62,110 nucleotides of DNA, taken from positions 7,245-69,354 of the forward strand of contig DDQK01000018.1 in NCBI GenBank assembly GCA_002342665.1, read 5' to 3'. Numbering within the stretch: position 1 is the first letter of the stretch; each line of letters begins with the position of its first letter. The position numbers and the translations under genes were made by a program. Positions 36,341 to 44,874 of this stretch are shown here, one piece after another. The notes under the pieces were generated by a model. That model ran no database searches, was not told where the DNA came from, and worked only from the letters and a program-made list of their open reading frames with translations. The stretch comes from Prevotella sp. UBA2444 (GTDB taxonomy: Bacteria; Bacteroidota; Bacteroidia; Bacteroidales; Bacteroidaceae).

Positions 36341-39300
36341 ATGTATCACAGATTCTCACTTATCATCGCAGCACTATGGATGATGACAGGACACGCCGCT
36401 ACGGGACGCATCAACTCCGCCAACGGACTGTCGAACGATCAGGTACTCTCGCTGGCCATCGACGGACAGGGCTACGTGTGGGTGGCCACAGAGGCCGGTG
36501 TCAACAGAATAGCAGGCAAGACCTGCCAGGCATTCCCCCTGACGGAGCAGGTGACCGACCACCGCATCTCTTCCCTCCACTGGCACGAGGCCACAAGTCA
36601 GATGCTCATCGGAACGGAACGGGGTCTGACGCTCTACAACCCGGCGACAGGCATCGTCAGACAACTCACCGCCGACGACGGACTGAAACGGTCGAGCATC
36701 GAAGATATTGCTACAACCGGGAAAGACGTATGGCTCGTCTATGGCAACGGCGACGTGCAGCGACTTGACCCACAGACGCTGACAAGCACCACACTGAAAC
36801 AGGCAAATCCAAAGCGCAACCGCTGCGCCCTCGACGACGGCAAGGGGCATCTCTACCTGGGGCACAACCGCAACGGTATGAGTATCATCAACCTCAACAG
36901 CGGCACCACCTCCAACTACCAGCACCAGCAGGGTGAAGCCAGAAGCATCCCGGGCAACAACGTGCGTCAGATTTATCAAGACAACATGCGACGTATCTGG
37001 GTGGGCACTGACGGCGGACTGGCACTCTTCGACCCGCAAAGCGGCACATTCACCAAGGTGACAGGACAGACAGACGAATACGACGATAACGTATACGACA
37101 TTCGCCAGACTTCCGACGGCATGCTTTGGGTGGCTACCGACATCGGCGGCATACGGATACTGGACCCCAGCCAGAGACCTGCCGACGGCAAGCTGCACTT
37201 CACAGATGCGAAGATCGCCCTCTCCTCGAAGAACACGCGCGCCATCGTGCAGGACGAGTTCGACAATATCTGGGTGGGCAGCCACTCCACAGGCGTAGAC
37301 TTCATCAGTGCCCGCAAGTCGGACTTTGCACTACTCGACTACAAGGATTCCGACCACATGCCTATCCCCGTCTTCTCCATCGTCAAAGACCCGAAGAAAG
37401 GCTTCTGGATGGCCACCGAGAGCGAGCTGAGCCACTGGCAGGGCACTCAGATGGACGGCCGATGGTCGGCACAGCACAAGATGCGCAGGGAATACACCTA
37501 CCCGCGCTGTCTGATGGCCGACCACACGGGCAGGATATGGATCGGTGTCGACGACCAGGGCATATTCCGCCTCGACCCCTCATCGAAGCAACTGCAGCAT
37601 ATCCCCATCACTCCCGACGGTTCCGACATACACTCCTTCCATGAGAATGCCGACGGCAGCGTATGGATAGGGGCGGAGTTCGGCGTCTATCTCTACCGCG
37701 ACGGCAAAGCCTCTCGTCACGAAGCCATCAGCAAGACCATCGGCGCACCTGCCACCTGCATACTGACGACGGCACCCGGCCGCCTGTTCATCGCCACGCT
37801 GGGCGACGGTGTCTTCTCCTTCGACATCGCGACTGGCAAGAGCCGGCACCTGAGCATCAGAGACAGCCTGCCATCAGGCACCATCAACCAGGTGGTCAGG
37901 GATACCGACGGCAGAGGCCTCTGGCTGGCCACCGACGGGGGACTCGTCTATCTGGCAGACCCCATCAGCCTGACAGGCATCAGCGTCTACGGACAGAAAC
38001 AAGGTCTGGCAGACCGTCACATCAGGGCGCTCCAGCAGGACACTAATGGCCGCATCTGGCTGAGCAGCAGCTCTGGCATCTCCTACTTCGTCAAGAGCAC
38101 CAGGAAATTCTACAACTATATCCACTCTGCCATCCAGCACATCAACGGATTCTCCACCGGAGCCGCCATCACGGGCGACGACGGCACCCTCTACTTCGCA
38201 TCAGCCTCCGGTGTCAGCTATTTCGATCCACGACGAATAGACGAACAGATGCAGGTGACAGACGTACAGATCATCTCCTGCGAGGCCTATAACCCTACGG
38301 AAAGCACTCCCAACGCCATGAACGCACTGACGCCCTGCATACCCGACGACAAGGGGCGCATCATCACCAGCTACGAGCATAACACACTCAGGCTGAGGTT
38401 CACTGTGCGCAACTATGCCCAGACAGAACAGACGGACTACTCATACATGATGAAGGGCATGGACGACAAGTGGTATGACAACGGCAACGACCACGACGTC
38501 GTGTTCCGAGGCCTGCGCCCTGGGCACTATACCTTTATATTAAGAGCCAAGCTGCACTCACAGGACTGGGAGGACGCCAAGGAGACACAACTCGACATCA
38601 CCATCACCCCACCCTGCTGGCGCTCCTGGTGGGCTTGGCTGCTTTACGCCATCTGCCTGGCACTGGCTGTCTACTGGCTCATCCACCAATACAAACGCCG
38701 ACTCACACTGCGCAACACCATCGAGCTGGAACGGCGCGAACACCAGCAGAAACAGGAACTCAACGAGGAGCGCCTCAGGTTCTTCACCAACATCACCCAC
38801 GAGCTGCGCACTCCCCTCACCCTCATCCTCGGGCCACTGGAAGATCTGAAGGACGACCGCGAGCTGCCGCCGACAGCACGCCGCCGGGTGGCCATGATAC
38901 AGAAGAGTGCCGAGCGACTCCGCAGCCTCATCAACGAAATCCTGGAGTTCAGGAAGACAGAGACACAAAACCGCCGCCTCACAGTAGCCAGAGGCGACAT
39001 CGGACAGTTTGTGAGGGAGATCTGCCTCAACTACAAGGAGCTGTATCGCAACCCCAAGGTGCAGTTCTCCTATGACATCGCCGACCACCTGCCGAACATC
39101 TACTTCGACTCGGAGGTCATCACGACTATCCTCAACAACCTGTTGTCGAACGCCATCAAATACACTGAGCAGGGCAGCATCATCACCACCGTCAAGAAGG
39201 ATTCGGACACCAGCATCAGCATCAGTGTCAGCGACACCGGCTACGGCATCACACCCGAAGCCCTGCCACACATCTTTGAGCGCTACTATCAGGCCAAGGG

Positions 39301-40369
39301 CAGCCACCAGGCATCGGGCACCGGCATCGGACTGGCCCTGGTCAAATCGCTCGCCGAACTCCATGAGGGCCGGCTCACCGTGGAGAGCCACCAGAGCCTT
39401 GGCAGCAGATTCACCCTCACTCTCTCTGCCGACAACACCTATCCGGGAGCACTGCATAAGGAAGACACTGCCGTCGGCCCCCTCCAGCAGGACGGGATAG
39501 AGAAGCTCACCCAAGAAGCACCCGACGACGACACGGAGGAACAGGAGAAAGACGACCAGCTGCCCCTGTTGCTGGTGGTAGAAGACAATACCGACATCCG
39601 CCAGTACATCAGCGACACATTTAGCGAGGACTTCACCATCCTCGAAGCTGCCGACGGAGAACAGGGCGTACAGATGGCCTTGGAGCACACGCCCGACATC
39701 ATCGTGAGCGACATCATGATGCCGCGACTGAACGGGATACAGCTCACCCGCCAACTGAAGAACGACCTGCGTACCAGTCACATCCCCATCATCCTGCTGA
39801 CGGCCAAGACCACCGACGACGACAAACTGGAGGGCTACGACAGCGGGGCCGACTCCTATCTGACCAAGCCCTTCACCGCCCGTCTGCTCGCCAGCCGCAT
39901 CCAGAATCTGCTCACCGCACGCAGGCGCCTGGCAGAAATGCTGAAAACAGGCCATGGGGACAGGCTGCATGACCCAAGCCTGGGTCAAGAGCCTGACCCC
40001 ACGACCCTGCCGGGTATCGACTCCCATCCTTCCATCTCGCTCTCCCACCTCGACCGTGAGTTCCTGGAACGCCTGAACCGCACCATCGAAGACAACATCA
40101 TGCAGACAGATATCGACATGGCCTTCCTCACCGACCGCATGGCCATGAGCCACTCCACCTTCTACCGCAAGGTGAAGGCGCTCACAGGCCTCACTGCCAA
40201 GGAATACGTCCGCAAGCGGCGGCTGCAGCACTGCTACCAGCTCATCGAGAGCGGTGACTACAACGTCACCGAGGCGGCCATGATGACCGGCTTCAACCAG
40301 ATGGCCCACTTCCGCGAAGTGTTCAAGCACGAGTTCGGCATCCTGCCATCCGAGGTGAAGCGGAATTGA
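36341..40369 (+). CDS. Hybrid two-component system sensor/regulator (HTCS)
   Basis: 1342 aa from the ATG at 36341, which begins a signal peptide; the frame is open further upstream from a TTG, but that would cross the promoter. Order: periplasmic two-propeller sensor made of Reg_prop repeats (about 25-650; e.g. 'GLSNDQVLSLAIDGQGYVWVATEAGVNRI'), Y_Y_Y domain (about 690-755), membrane helix (about 760-782, 'WWAWLLYAICLALAVYWLI'), HisKA with phospho-His820 ('NITHELRTPL'), HATPase ('NNLLSNAIKYT', 'DTGYGI', 'GTGIGLALVKSL'), receiver with phospho-acceptor Asp1124 ('IIVSDIMMPRLNG'), and an AraC-type HTH at the end ('YRKVKALTGLTAKEYVRKRR'). Such proteins bind a specific oligosaccharide in the periplasm and activate the locus. 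It likely controls the flanking operons. Confidence 0.97.
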   Translation: MYHRFSLIIAALWMMTGHAATGRINSANGLSNDQVLSLAIDGQGYVWVATEAGVNRIAGKTCQAFPLTEQVTDHRISSLHWHEATSQMLIGTERGLTLYNPATGIVRQLTADDGLKRSSIEDIATTGKDVWLVYGNGDVQRLDPQTLTSTTLKQANPKRNRCALDDGKGHLYLGHNRNGMSIINLNSGTTSNYQHQQGEARSIPGNNVRQIYQDNMRRIWVGTDGGLALFDPQSGTFTKVTGQTDEYDDNVYDIRQTSDGMLWVATDIGGIRILDPSQRPADGKLHFTDAKIALSSKNTRAIVQDEFDNIWVGSHSTGVDFISARKSDFALLDYKDSDHMPIPVFSIVKDPKKGFWMATESELSHWQGTQMDGRWSAQHKMRREYTYPRCLMADHTGRIWIGVDDQGIFRLDPSSKQLQHIPITPDGSDIHSFHENADGSVWIGAEFGVYLYRDGKASRHEAISKTIGAPATCILTTAPGRLFIATLGDGVFSFDIATGKSRHLSIRDSLPSGTINQVVRDTDGRGLWLATDGGLVYLADPISLTGISVYGQKQGLADRHIRALQQDTNGRIWLSSSSGISYFVKSTRKFYNYIHSAIQHINGFSTGAAITGDDGTLYFASASGVSYFDPRRIDEQMQVTDVQIISCEAYNPTESTPNAMNALTPCIPDDKGRIITSYEHNTLRLRFTVRNYAQTEQTDYSYMMKGMDDKWYDNGNDHDVVFRGLRPGHYTFILRAKLHSQDWEDAKETQLDITITPPCWRSWWAWLLYAICLALAVYWLIHQYKRRLTLRNTIELERREHQQKQELNEERLRFFTNITHELRTPLTLILGPLEDLKDDRELPPTARRRVAMIQKSAERLRSLINEILEFRKTETQNRRLTVARGDIGQFVREICLNYKELYRNPKVQFSYDIADHLPNIYFDSEVITTILNNLLSNAIKYTEQGSIITTVKKDSDTSISISVSDTGYGITPEALPHIFERYYQAKGSHQASGTGIGLALVKSLAELHEGRLTVESHQSLGSRFTLTLSADNTYPGALHKEDTAVGPLQQDGIEKLTQEAPDDDTEEQEKDDQLPLLLVVEDNTDIRQYISDTFSEDFTILEAADGEQGVQMALEHTPDIIVSDIMMPRLNGIQLTRQLKNDLRTSHIPIILLTAKTTDDDKLEGYDSGADSYLTKPFTARLLASRIQNLLTARRRLAEMLKTGHGDRLHDPSLGQEPDPTTLPGIDSHPSISLSHLDREFLERLNRTIEDNIMQTDIDMAFLTDRMAMSHSTFYRKVKALTGLTAKEYVRKRRLQHCYQLIESGDYNVTEAAMMTGFNQMAHFREVFKHEFGILPSEVKRN

Positions 40370-40387
40370 TTTTTCAGCGCGAAACTG

Positions 40388-41716
40388 TTATTTATATCGG
40401 TTGATCAGTTTTTGTGGCAGGCGCACGATGCAGATGTTCATCGAGCGACCATCCTCTGAGAGCATGGCCGACTGTATCTCTATCTCCGTACCGTCGGGCT
40501 TGAACGTGGGATGCACGTGGTCGCGGGCCGTCGTCTTGTGCCCTGCGGTGAGCAGGATGCGCTCACCCGTATGGCGGTCTATGATCCATAGCTCGCGGGC
40601 AAAGTCGTCGCCAGCCACCCAGTGGCCGTCGCTCGAGCCAGCCACGTGCCAGAAGTTGTCACCCGGCACCTGTCCTTCCATCGTCAGTTCGCGCGTACGC
40701 ATGTTCACCACGGCAATGCCCGTAGCATATTCCTTCGTGCCCGATGGTCCCCAGTCATTGGAGGTGGCGAAGGATTCCAGCCCGGCGATCTCTTTCTTCT
40801 CACCCTGGTTGATGGGGCGGTGGCCGATGATGGCTATCACCAGCTCGTCGGCACTGATCACGGCCTCATGGGTCACCCAGTCGTGCTCCGTCTCACGGTA
40901 TACGGGGCGCAGCCCTGTACCGTCGGCGTTGCATATCCAGGTGCGCTGCGGGGCTTTGCCGCCCGTCTCCCAGCAGAAGATCACCTCTCCCGGCTTCCAG
41001 GGGTTGCCCTGTATGTGGCCCACCTTGAAGTGTACGGCGCATACCATTTCTGCCTTGCCCGTTTTGAGGTCCATCTTGCCGATGCCGCCAGGACCTGCCC
41101 CCATGTTCCGGGGACCGAAGTTCGGGGCTATCTGCTCGGCGATGGGATATTTGCGGGCAAACTCCTTGTCGAGGCGGAAATACACGAACTCCTCGCTGCC
41201 GTCGAGGGCCATGTCGCCCTCGGAGCACATCTCGGCAGGTATCACGCCGCAGATGCGCTCGTAGGCCTGCTTCTTCTTCAGCTTGCCAGCCTCTGAGTCG
41301 GCGAAGAGCTTCTCGAGGTTGATCTCCACCACCTCCATGCCCAGGCGCTCACCTTTCTTGTCCTTGGCGTTTCTCATGATGTAGAGGTTCATCGACTTGC
41401 GGGCCACGCAGAGCATGCCCGTATAGCCGCCCTCCGTCACCTGCACGATGTCGCCCGTCTCCTCGTTCACGGCCATTGCCTCGCCCTTCACACGGTCGGA
41501 GCGGAAGATCACCCAGCGGCCGTCTGCCGTCCACTGGTTATGAGTCTGATAGATCTTCGAGTCACCCGTGCCGCTCTTCGAGGTGAGGAACACCAGTTCC
41601 ACGCCAGTCTTCGGGTCGTTTATCACCTTGCGCTCAGAGGGGAAGCGCGTGCCAATCTGTGCTTCTGCGGTTGCAGCCCAAAGCATGAGCATGCCCATTG
41701 CTAATACTTTTCTCAT
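40388..41716 (-). CDS. Secreted oligogalacturonate lyase, PL22 family
   Basis: 442 aa, normal for the family. A seven-bladed propeller with repeated 'HNQWTADGRWVIFRSD', 'FWHVAGSSDGHWVAGDD' and 'HVHPTFKPDG' motifs. Conserved His in 'VTHEAVIS' and 'DHVHPTF' are the likely metal ligands, by analogy with known PL22 enzymes. It splits short oligogalacturonides (often unsaturated dimers) by beta-elimination. Unlike the cytoplasmic enterobacterial enzymes, this one starts with a signal peptide ('MLMLWAATAEA'), so it acts in the periplasm. It converges on the regulator gene (18 bp between stops) and is transcribed from the left end of the large inverted repeat. Confidence 0.93.
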   Translation of the reverse strand: MRKVLAMGMLMLWAATAEAQIGTRFPSERKVINDPKTGVELVFLTSKSGTGDSKIYQTHNQWTADGRWVIFRSDRVKGEAMAVNEETGDIVQVTEGGYTGMLCVARKSMNLYIMRNAKDKKGERLGMEVVEINLEKLFADSEAGKLKKKQAYERICGVIPAEMCSEGDMALDGSEEFVYFRLDKEFARKYPIAEQIAPNFGPRNMGAGPGGIGKMDLKTGKAEMVCAVHFKVGHIQGNPWKPGEVIFCWETGGKAPQRTWICNADGTGLRPVYRETEHDWVTHEAVISADELVIAIIGHRPINQGEKKEIAGLESFATSNDWGPSGTKEYATGIAVVNMRTRELTMEGQVPGDNFWHVAGSSDGHWVAGDDFARELWIIDRHTGERILLTAGHKTTARDHVHPTFKPDGTEIEIQSAMLSEDGRSMNICIVRLPQKLINRYK

Positions 41717-41766
41717 ATCGTAGTCAGTTTTGTTTTAAAAAAGGTCTCGTGACACACATTCTGCTG

Positions 41767-41797
41767 CAAATATACAATAAAAAAGTGAAACCAGCAA
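41767..41797 (-). promoter_or_regulatory. Promoter of the PL22 gene (left end of inverted repeat)
   Basis: TTG (41795-41797), 20-bp spacer, TATATTTG (41767-41774) on the minus strand. Its start would lie about 44 nt before the PL22 ATG. It mirrors the promoter at the right end, including the spacer length. Confidence 0.75.
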
Positions 41798-41823
41798 GTT
41801 TCTTATCCTGATTTCAATTGAAT

Positions 41824-41850
41824 TGACGAAAGAATGTATGCAGAATGACG
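41824..41850 (-). promoter_or_regulatory. Candidate regulator site upstream of the PL22 promoter
   Basis: Two TGACG copies (41824-41828, 41846-41850), i.e. CGTCA direct repeats 22 bp apart on the minus strand, with the CATT-rich segment between. Same pattern as upstream of the regulator gene. Confidence 0.5.
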
Positions 41851-42033
41851 GAAAACAATTTCGCTTTTCCTGGTGTTTTGCGACAGTTATGGCAAGGTTT
41901 GCCGTTTCTGTCGCAAATTTGGAATATCCCCGCAAGAGGAAGAGCTGAAAAATGGAAGAATGGAAGAATGAAGCTGGGAAGTGCGTGCGCACCGAGCAGA
42001 AGCGCCGCCGGATCTCCTTCGACATCCGCTGAC

Positions 42034-42107
42034 TTTAATCTGGGGCCAGGTCCGAAGTTAAAGTTTGATGGCGAAAACTTTAACTTCGGACCTGGCCCCA
42101 GATTAAA
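42034..42107. repeat. Perfect 33-bp hairpin in the left arm
   Basis: Arms 42034-42066 and 42075-42107 are exactly complementary, loop GATGGCGA. The stem contains GGGGCCAGGTCCGAAG. The right-arm counterpart (about 42651-42724) has a single mismatch. No run of T follows, so it is not an ordinary terminator. Confidence 0.9.
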
Positions 42108-42187
42108 CTCAAAGAGCGTGAAAATATCGTTTAACCCCGCTATCCCCGCTACAATTTCTGCAATATGCTGTAAGCCAGTGTGTTATT

Positions 42188-42217
42188 GGTAGCGGGGTTG
42201 TCTCTAACCCCGCTACC
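42188..42217. repeat. 12-bp perfect hairpin, left arm (copy at 42540-42569)
   Basis: GGTAGCGGGGTT, loop GTCTCT, AACCCCGCTACC. It is followed by further degenerate CCCCGCTAC units. The right-arm copy is identical in reverse complement. Confidence 0.85.
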
Positions 42218-42281
42218 ACCCCGCTACATCCCGCTACCATCATATCTCTTTCGTAAACCACTGGTTTTCAGGGCTCTTTCA

Positions 42282-42347
42282 TTTTGCGTAGGCGCGTAAG
42301 GTCTTTTGCGTAGGCGCGTAAGGTGTTTTGCGCATACGCGTAAGGTA
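42282..42347. repeat. Three 22-bp direct repeats in the spacer of the inverted repeat
   Basis: Units at 42282-42303, 42304-42325 and 42326-42347, consensus TTTTGCGTAGGCGCGTAAGG plus two bases; the third unit varies in the middle. A second pair, CCACTCGGAAGG at 42389 and 42411, is also 22 bp apart. The 278-bp spacer (42240-42517) has no gene. Confidence 0.8.
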
Positions 42348-42900
42348 GCTTAAAGGCACCTAAGTCCCTGCCTAAAGCAACTAAAGCACCACTCGGAAGG
42401 TTATATTGAACCACTCGGAAGGCTCCGCAACAACATCAGAAGCCTTCCTGACAACGAAATCAGCGTAGCATTCCATCAATAGAGGCTCCCCTTCAGCCAA
42501 ACCTACAGATAGCAGGGTGGTAGCGGGATGTAGCGGGGTGGTAGCGGGGTTAGAGACAACCCCGCTACCAATAACACGCTGGCTTACAGCATATTGCAGA
42601 AATTATAGCGGGGATAGCGGGGTTAAACGATATTTTCACGCTCTTTGAATTTAATCCGGGGCCAGGTCCGAAGTTAAAGTTTTCGCCATCAAACTTTAAC
42701 TTCGGACCTGGCCCCAGATTAAAGTCAGCGGATGTCGAAGGAGATCCGGCGGCGCTTCTGCTCGGTGCGCACGCACTTTCAGGCTTCAATTCTTCAATTT
42801 TTCAGTTCTTTCTCTTGCGGCGCATATACCAAATTTGCGACAGAAACGGCAAACCTTGCCATAACTGTCGCAAAACACCTGGTAAAGCGAAATTGTTTTC

Positions 42901-42927
42901 CGTCATTCTGCATACATTTTTTCGTCA
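42901..42927 (+). promoter_or_regulatory. Candidate regulator site upstream of the GH35-GH2 operon
   Basis: CGTCA at 42901-42905 and 42923-42927, 22 bp apart, with CATTTTTT just before the second copy. It shares CGTCAT-N10-CATTTTnTCGTCA with the region upstream of the regulator gene. Confidence 0.5.
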
Positions 42928-42953
42928 ATTCAATCGAAATCGGGGTGAGGCGC

Positions 42954-42984
42954 TTGCAGGTTTCACTCTTTTTCTGTATATTTG
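42954..42984 (+). promoter_or_regulatory. Promoter of the GH35-PKD-GH28-GH105-GH2 operon
   Basis: TTG (42954-42956), 20-bp spacer, TATATTTG (42977-42984). The predicted start is about 37 nt before the ATG at 43028. Confidence 0.75.
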
Positions 42985-43027
42985 CAGCAGAATAGCAACT
43001 GAGACTTTTATAAAAACAAATAACTTC

Positions 43028-44752
43028 ATGAAACATCGCTTTTTATCCCAAGCCATTCTGCTGGCCGTCGTGGCAGTCTTCACGGCCTGCAGTCAGAAAG
43101 AGAGCAAAGTGTCGTCAGCCGTGGAGCCACCGCATCTGGAGAAACGGGGCGACGTGACCCAACTGATTGTCAAGGGCAAGCCCTGGCTGGTGCTGGGCTG
43201 CGAACTGGGGAACAGCACATCCTCCAGTCGCAGGTACATGCAGGACGTGTGGCCCAAGCTGAAAGCCAGCGGAGTGAATACCGTGCTGGCCGTGGTCTCG
43301 TGGGAACAGACTGAGCCCGTGGAGGGACAGTACGACTTCCAGGTGGTGGACGACCTGATAGCCGATGCCCGCACGAACGGGATGAAGCTTGCCCTGCTAT
43401 GGTTCGGCTCCTGGAAGAACGGCATCACCAGCTATACGCCGAAGTGGGTGAAGCGCGACACGAAACGGTTCCCGCTGGCCCAGACACCCGCCGGGAAGCC
43501 GCTGCCGATACTCTCAACCCTCGGCAAGGAGACCTGCGAGGCCGACGGCAGGGCCTTCGCCGCTATGATGCGTCATCTGAAAGAGGTGGACTCACAGGAA
43601 CAGACGGTGGTGATGATCCAGATGGAGAACGAGGTAGGCCTGCACGGGCATCCGCGCGACTACAGCCCGGAGGCAGAAAAGGCCTTCAAGGGCCAAGTGC
43701 CGGTAGTGCTCACCGAATGGCTGACAGCCCACAAGGAGCGGCTACTGCCGGAAACCCGCAGGGCGTGGGAACAGAGCGGCTGCAAGACGGAAGGCACCTG
43801 GGAGGAAGTGTTCGGCGCCAACGACCGTGCCGCTGAGATATTCATGGCCTGGCACTATGCCACCTATATGGGGCGCATCACGGCAGCAGGAAAGAAGGAA
43901 TACGCGCTGCCCACCTTCGTCAATGCCTGGATCGTGCAGCCCGAGGACACCCGTCCCGGCAACTATCCTTCGGGTGGTCCACAGGCTCAGAACCACGACA
44001 TCTGGCGTGCCGCCGCACCCGATATCGACATCCTCTCGCCCGACATCTACCTGAACGATTTCCCTGAGATCCTCCGACTCTACTCACGCTCGGGCAATCC
44101 CGTTTTCATCCCGGAATCACGCTCCGGACAGAACGGCGCTGCCAACGCCGCCTATGCCATCGGCGCCCTGGGAGCCATCGGCTACTCGCCGTTCGGATTT
44201 GAGCGCAACTGCGACAACGAGGAGGCGAACGGCACCTTCTGTCAGTTCTACCACAAGGCAGGCTGCATCGCCGACACTATCCTGGCTGCACAGGCAGAAG
44301 GACGCATCGGAGCAGCCTGGCTGAAGGGCAGCGAACCCACAAGAGTGAAGGACACGATAGCACTGGGCGATGTGCGCATCGTCTGTGAACTCATCTCCAG
44401 CGGCATGCGCAACGGCGGGGCCCCACAGCTGACTGGCGGCACCTACGCCCCTGACGCCATCGGCTATGTCATCGCTATCCGACAAGAAGAGGGTTACCTC
44501 TTCCTCGGCTCCAACGTCCGCGTCACGTTCCTGCCTGCAAGCGGCAAGGGCTATATAGGTCTGGCTAAGGTGACAGAGGGCGACTTCGACGAAAAGGGCA
44601 ACTGGCAGGAGGGCCGTTGGCTCAACGGCGACGAGATACAGTTGCGCTACGATCTGCTCTACGCCGTCGACGAAGGTTTCTCCGGGCAAGGCCTCAACTT
44701 CGGCAAGCCCGAGCCTGCATTCCTCAAGGCTGAACTATTTAAATATGAATAA
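43028..44752 (+). CDS. GH35-like beta-galactosidase lipoprotein (DUF5597 type)
   Basis: 574 aa from the ATG at 43028; the frame runs upstream through the inverted repeat, but the lipoprotein signal (Cys21, 'VVAVFTACSQ') fixes this start. The barrel shows 'WEQTEPVEGQYDFQVVDDLI', a GH35/GH42-type signature. Acid/base is probably Glu202 in 'IQMENEVG' and nucleophile Glu363 in 'VFIPESRSG'. The C-terminal 150 residues correspond to the DUF5597 region of this clade. Probable role: removal of beta-galactose from RG-I side chains, membrane-anchored. First gene of the plus operon, transcribed from the right end of the inverted repeat. Confidence 0.87.
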   Translation: MKHRFLSQAILLAVVAVFTACSQKESKVSSAVEPPHLEKRGDVTQLIVKGKPWLVLGCELGNSTSSSRRYMQDVWPKLKASGVNTVLAVVSWEQTEPVEGQYDFQVVDDLIADARTNGMKLALLWFGSWKNGITSYTPKWVKRDTKRFPLAQTPAGKPLPILSTLGKETCEADGRAFAAMMRHLKEVDSQEQTVVMIQMENEVGLHGHPRDYSPEAEKAFKGQVPVVLTEWLTAHKERLLPETRRAWEQSGCKTEGTWEEVFGANDRAAEIFMAWHYATYMGRITAAGKKEYALPTFVNAWIVQPEDTRPGNYPSGGPQAQNHDIWRAAAPDIDILSPDIYLNDFPEILRLYSRSGNPVFIPESRSGQNGAANAAYAIGALGAIGYSPFGFERNCDNEEANGTFCQFYHKAGCIADTILAAQAEGRIGAAWLKGSEPTRVKDTIALGDVRIVCELISSGMRNGGAPQLTGGTYAPDAIGYVIAIRQEEGYLFLGSNVRVTFLPASGKGYIGLAKVTEGDFDEKGNWQEGRWLNGDEIQLRYDLLYAVDEGFSGQGLNFGKPEPAFLKAELFKYE

Positions 44753-44759
44753 TATGGAA

Positions 44760-44859
44760 GGACAAAAATCTCACACAAATCTCACACAAATCTCTTAAAA
44801 GTAAGGCTACGCCCTTGGCATAAGTAAAATTTGTGTCAAATTTTTGAAGATTTTTGTCC
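44760..44859. repeat. Inverted repeat in the GH35-PKD intergenic region
   Basis: GGACAAAAATC (44760-44770) pairs exactly with GATTTTTGTCC (44849-44859). Inside them ACACAAAT copies (44773-44790, an 11-bp unit repeated) pair with ATTTGTGT (44829-44836). The imperfect stem is about 36 bp with a loop of about 28 nt, ending 15 bp before the next start codon. Confidence 0.75.
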
Positions 44860-44874
44860 ATAAAAAACAATAAG

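Larger units (their letters stand above)
41758..42239. repeat. Left arm of a 1.24-kb inverted repeat
   Basis: About 480 bp that match the right arm (42518-42993) in reverse complement with roughly 90% identity by eye. From outer to inner it carries a minus-strand promoter, a CGTCA pair 22 bp apart, a 33-bp perfect hairpin and a 12-bp perfect hairpin. Some long blocks are identical between arms. No gene is credible inside it. Confidence 0.92.
42518..42993. repeat. Right arm of the 1.24-kb inverted repeat
   Basis: Mirror image of 41758-42239. Its outer end carries the promoter for the plus-strand GH operon, then the CGTCA pair, the near-perfect 33-bp hairpin and the 12-bp hairpin further in. 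Differences from the left arm are scattered, with a diverged block near the outer end (about 42930-42960). Confidence 0.92.

Noticed and set aside
42282..42422. CRISPR array
   Set aside because: The 22-bp units are contiguous with no unique spacers, and no cas gene is present.
41735..42995. Mirror-image open frames in the arms of the inverted repeat (41735-42025 minus and 42732-42995 plus; 41845-42192 plus and 42565-42789 minus)
   Set aside because: Their similarity is explained by the inverted repeat; they cross hairpins and promoters and have no domain or ribosome-binding site.
42815..43027. 71-codon N-terminal extension of the GH35-like protein
   Set aside because: It would be encoded by the right arm and cross the promoter; the lipoprotein signal at 43028 sets the start.
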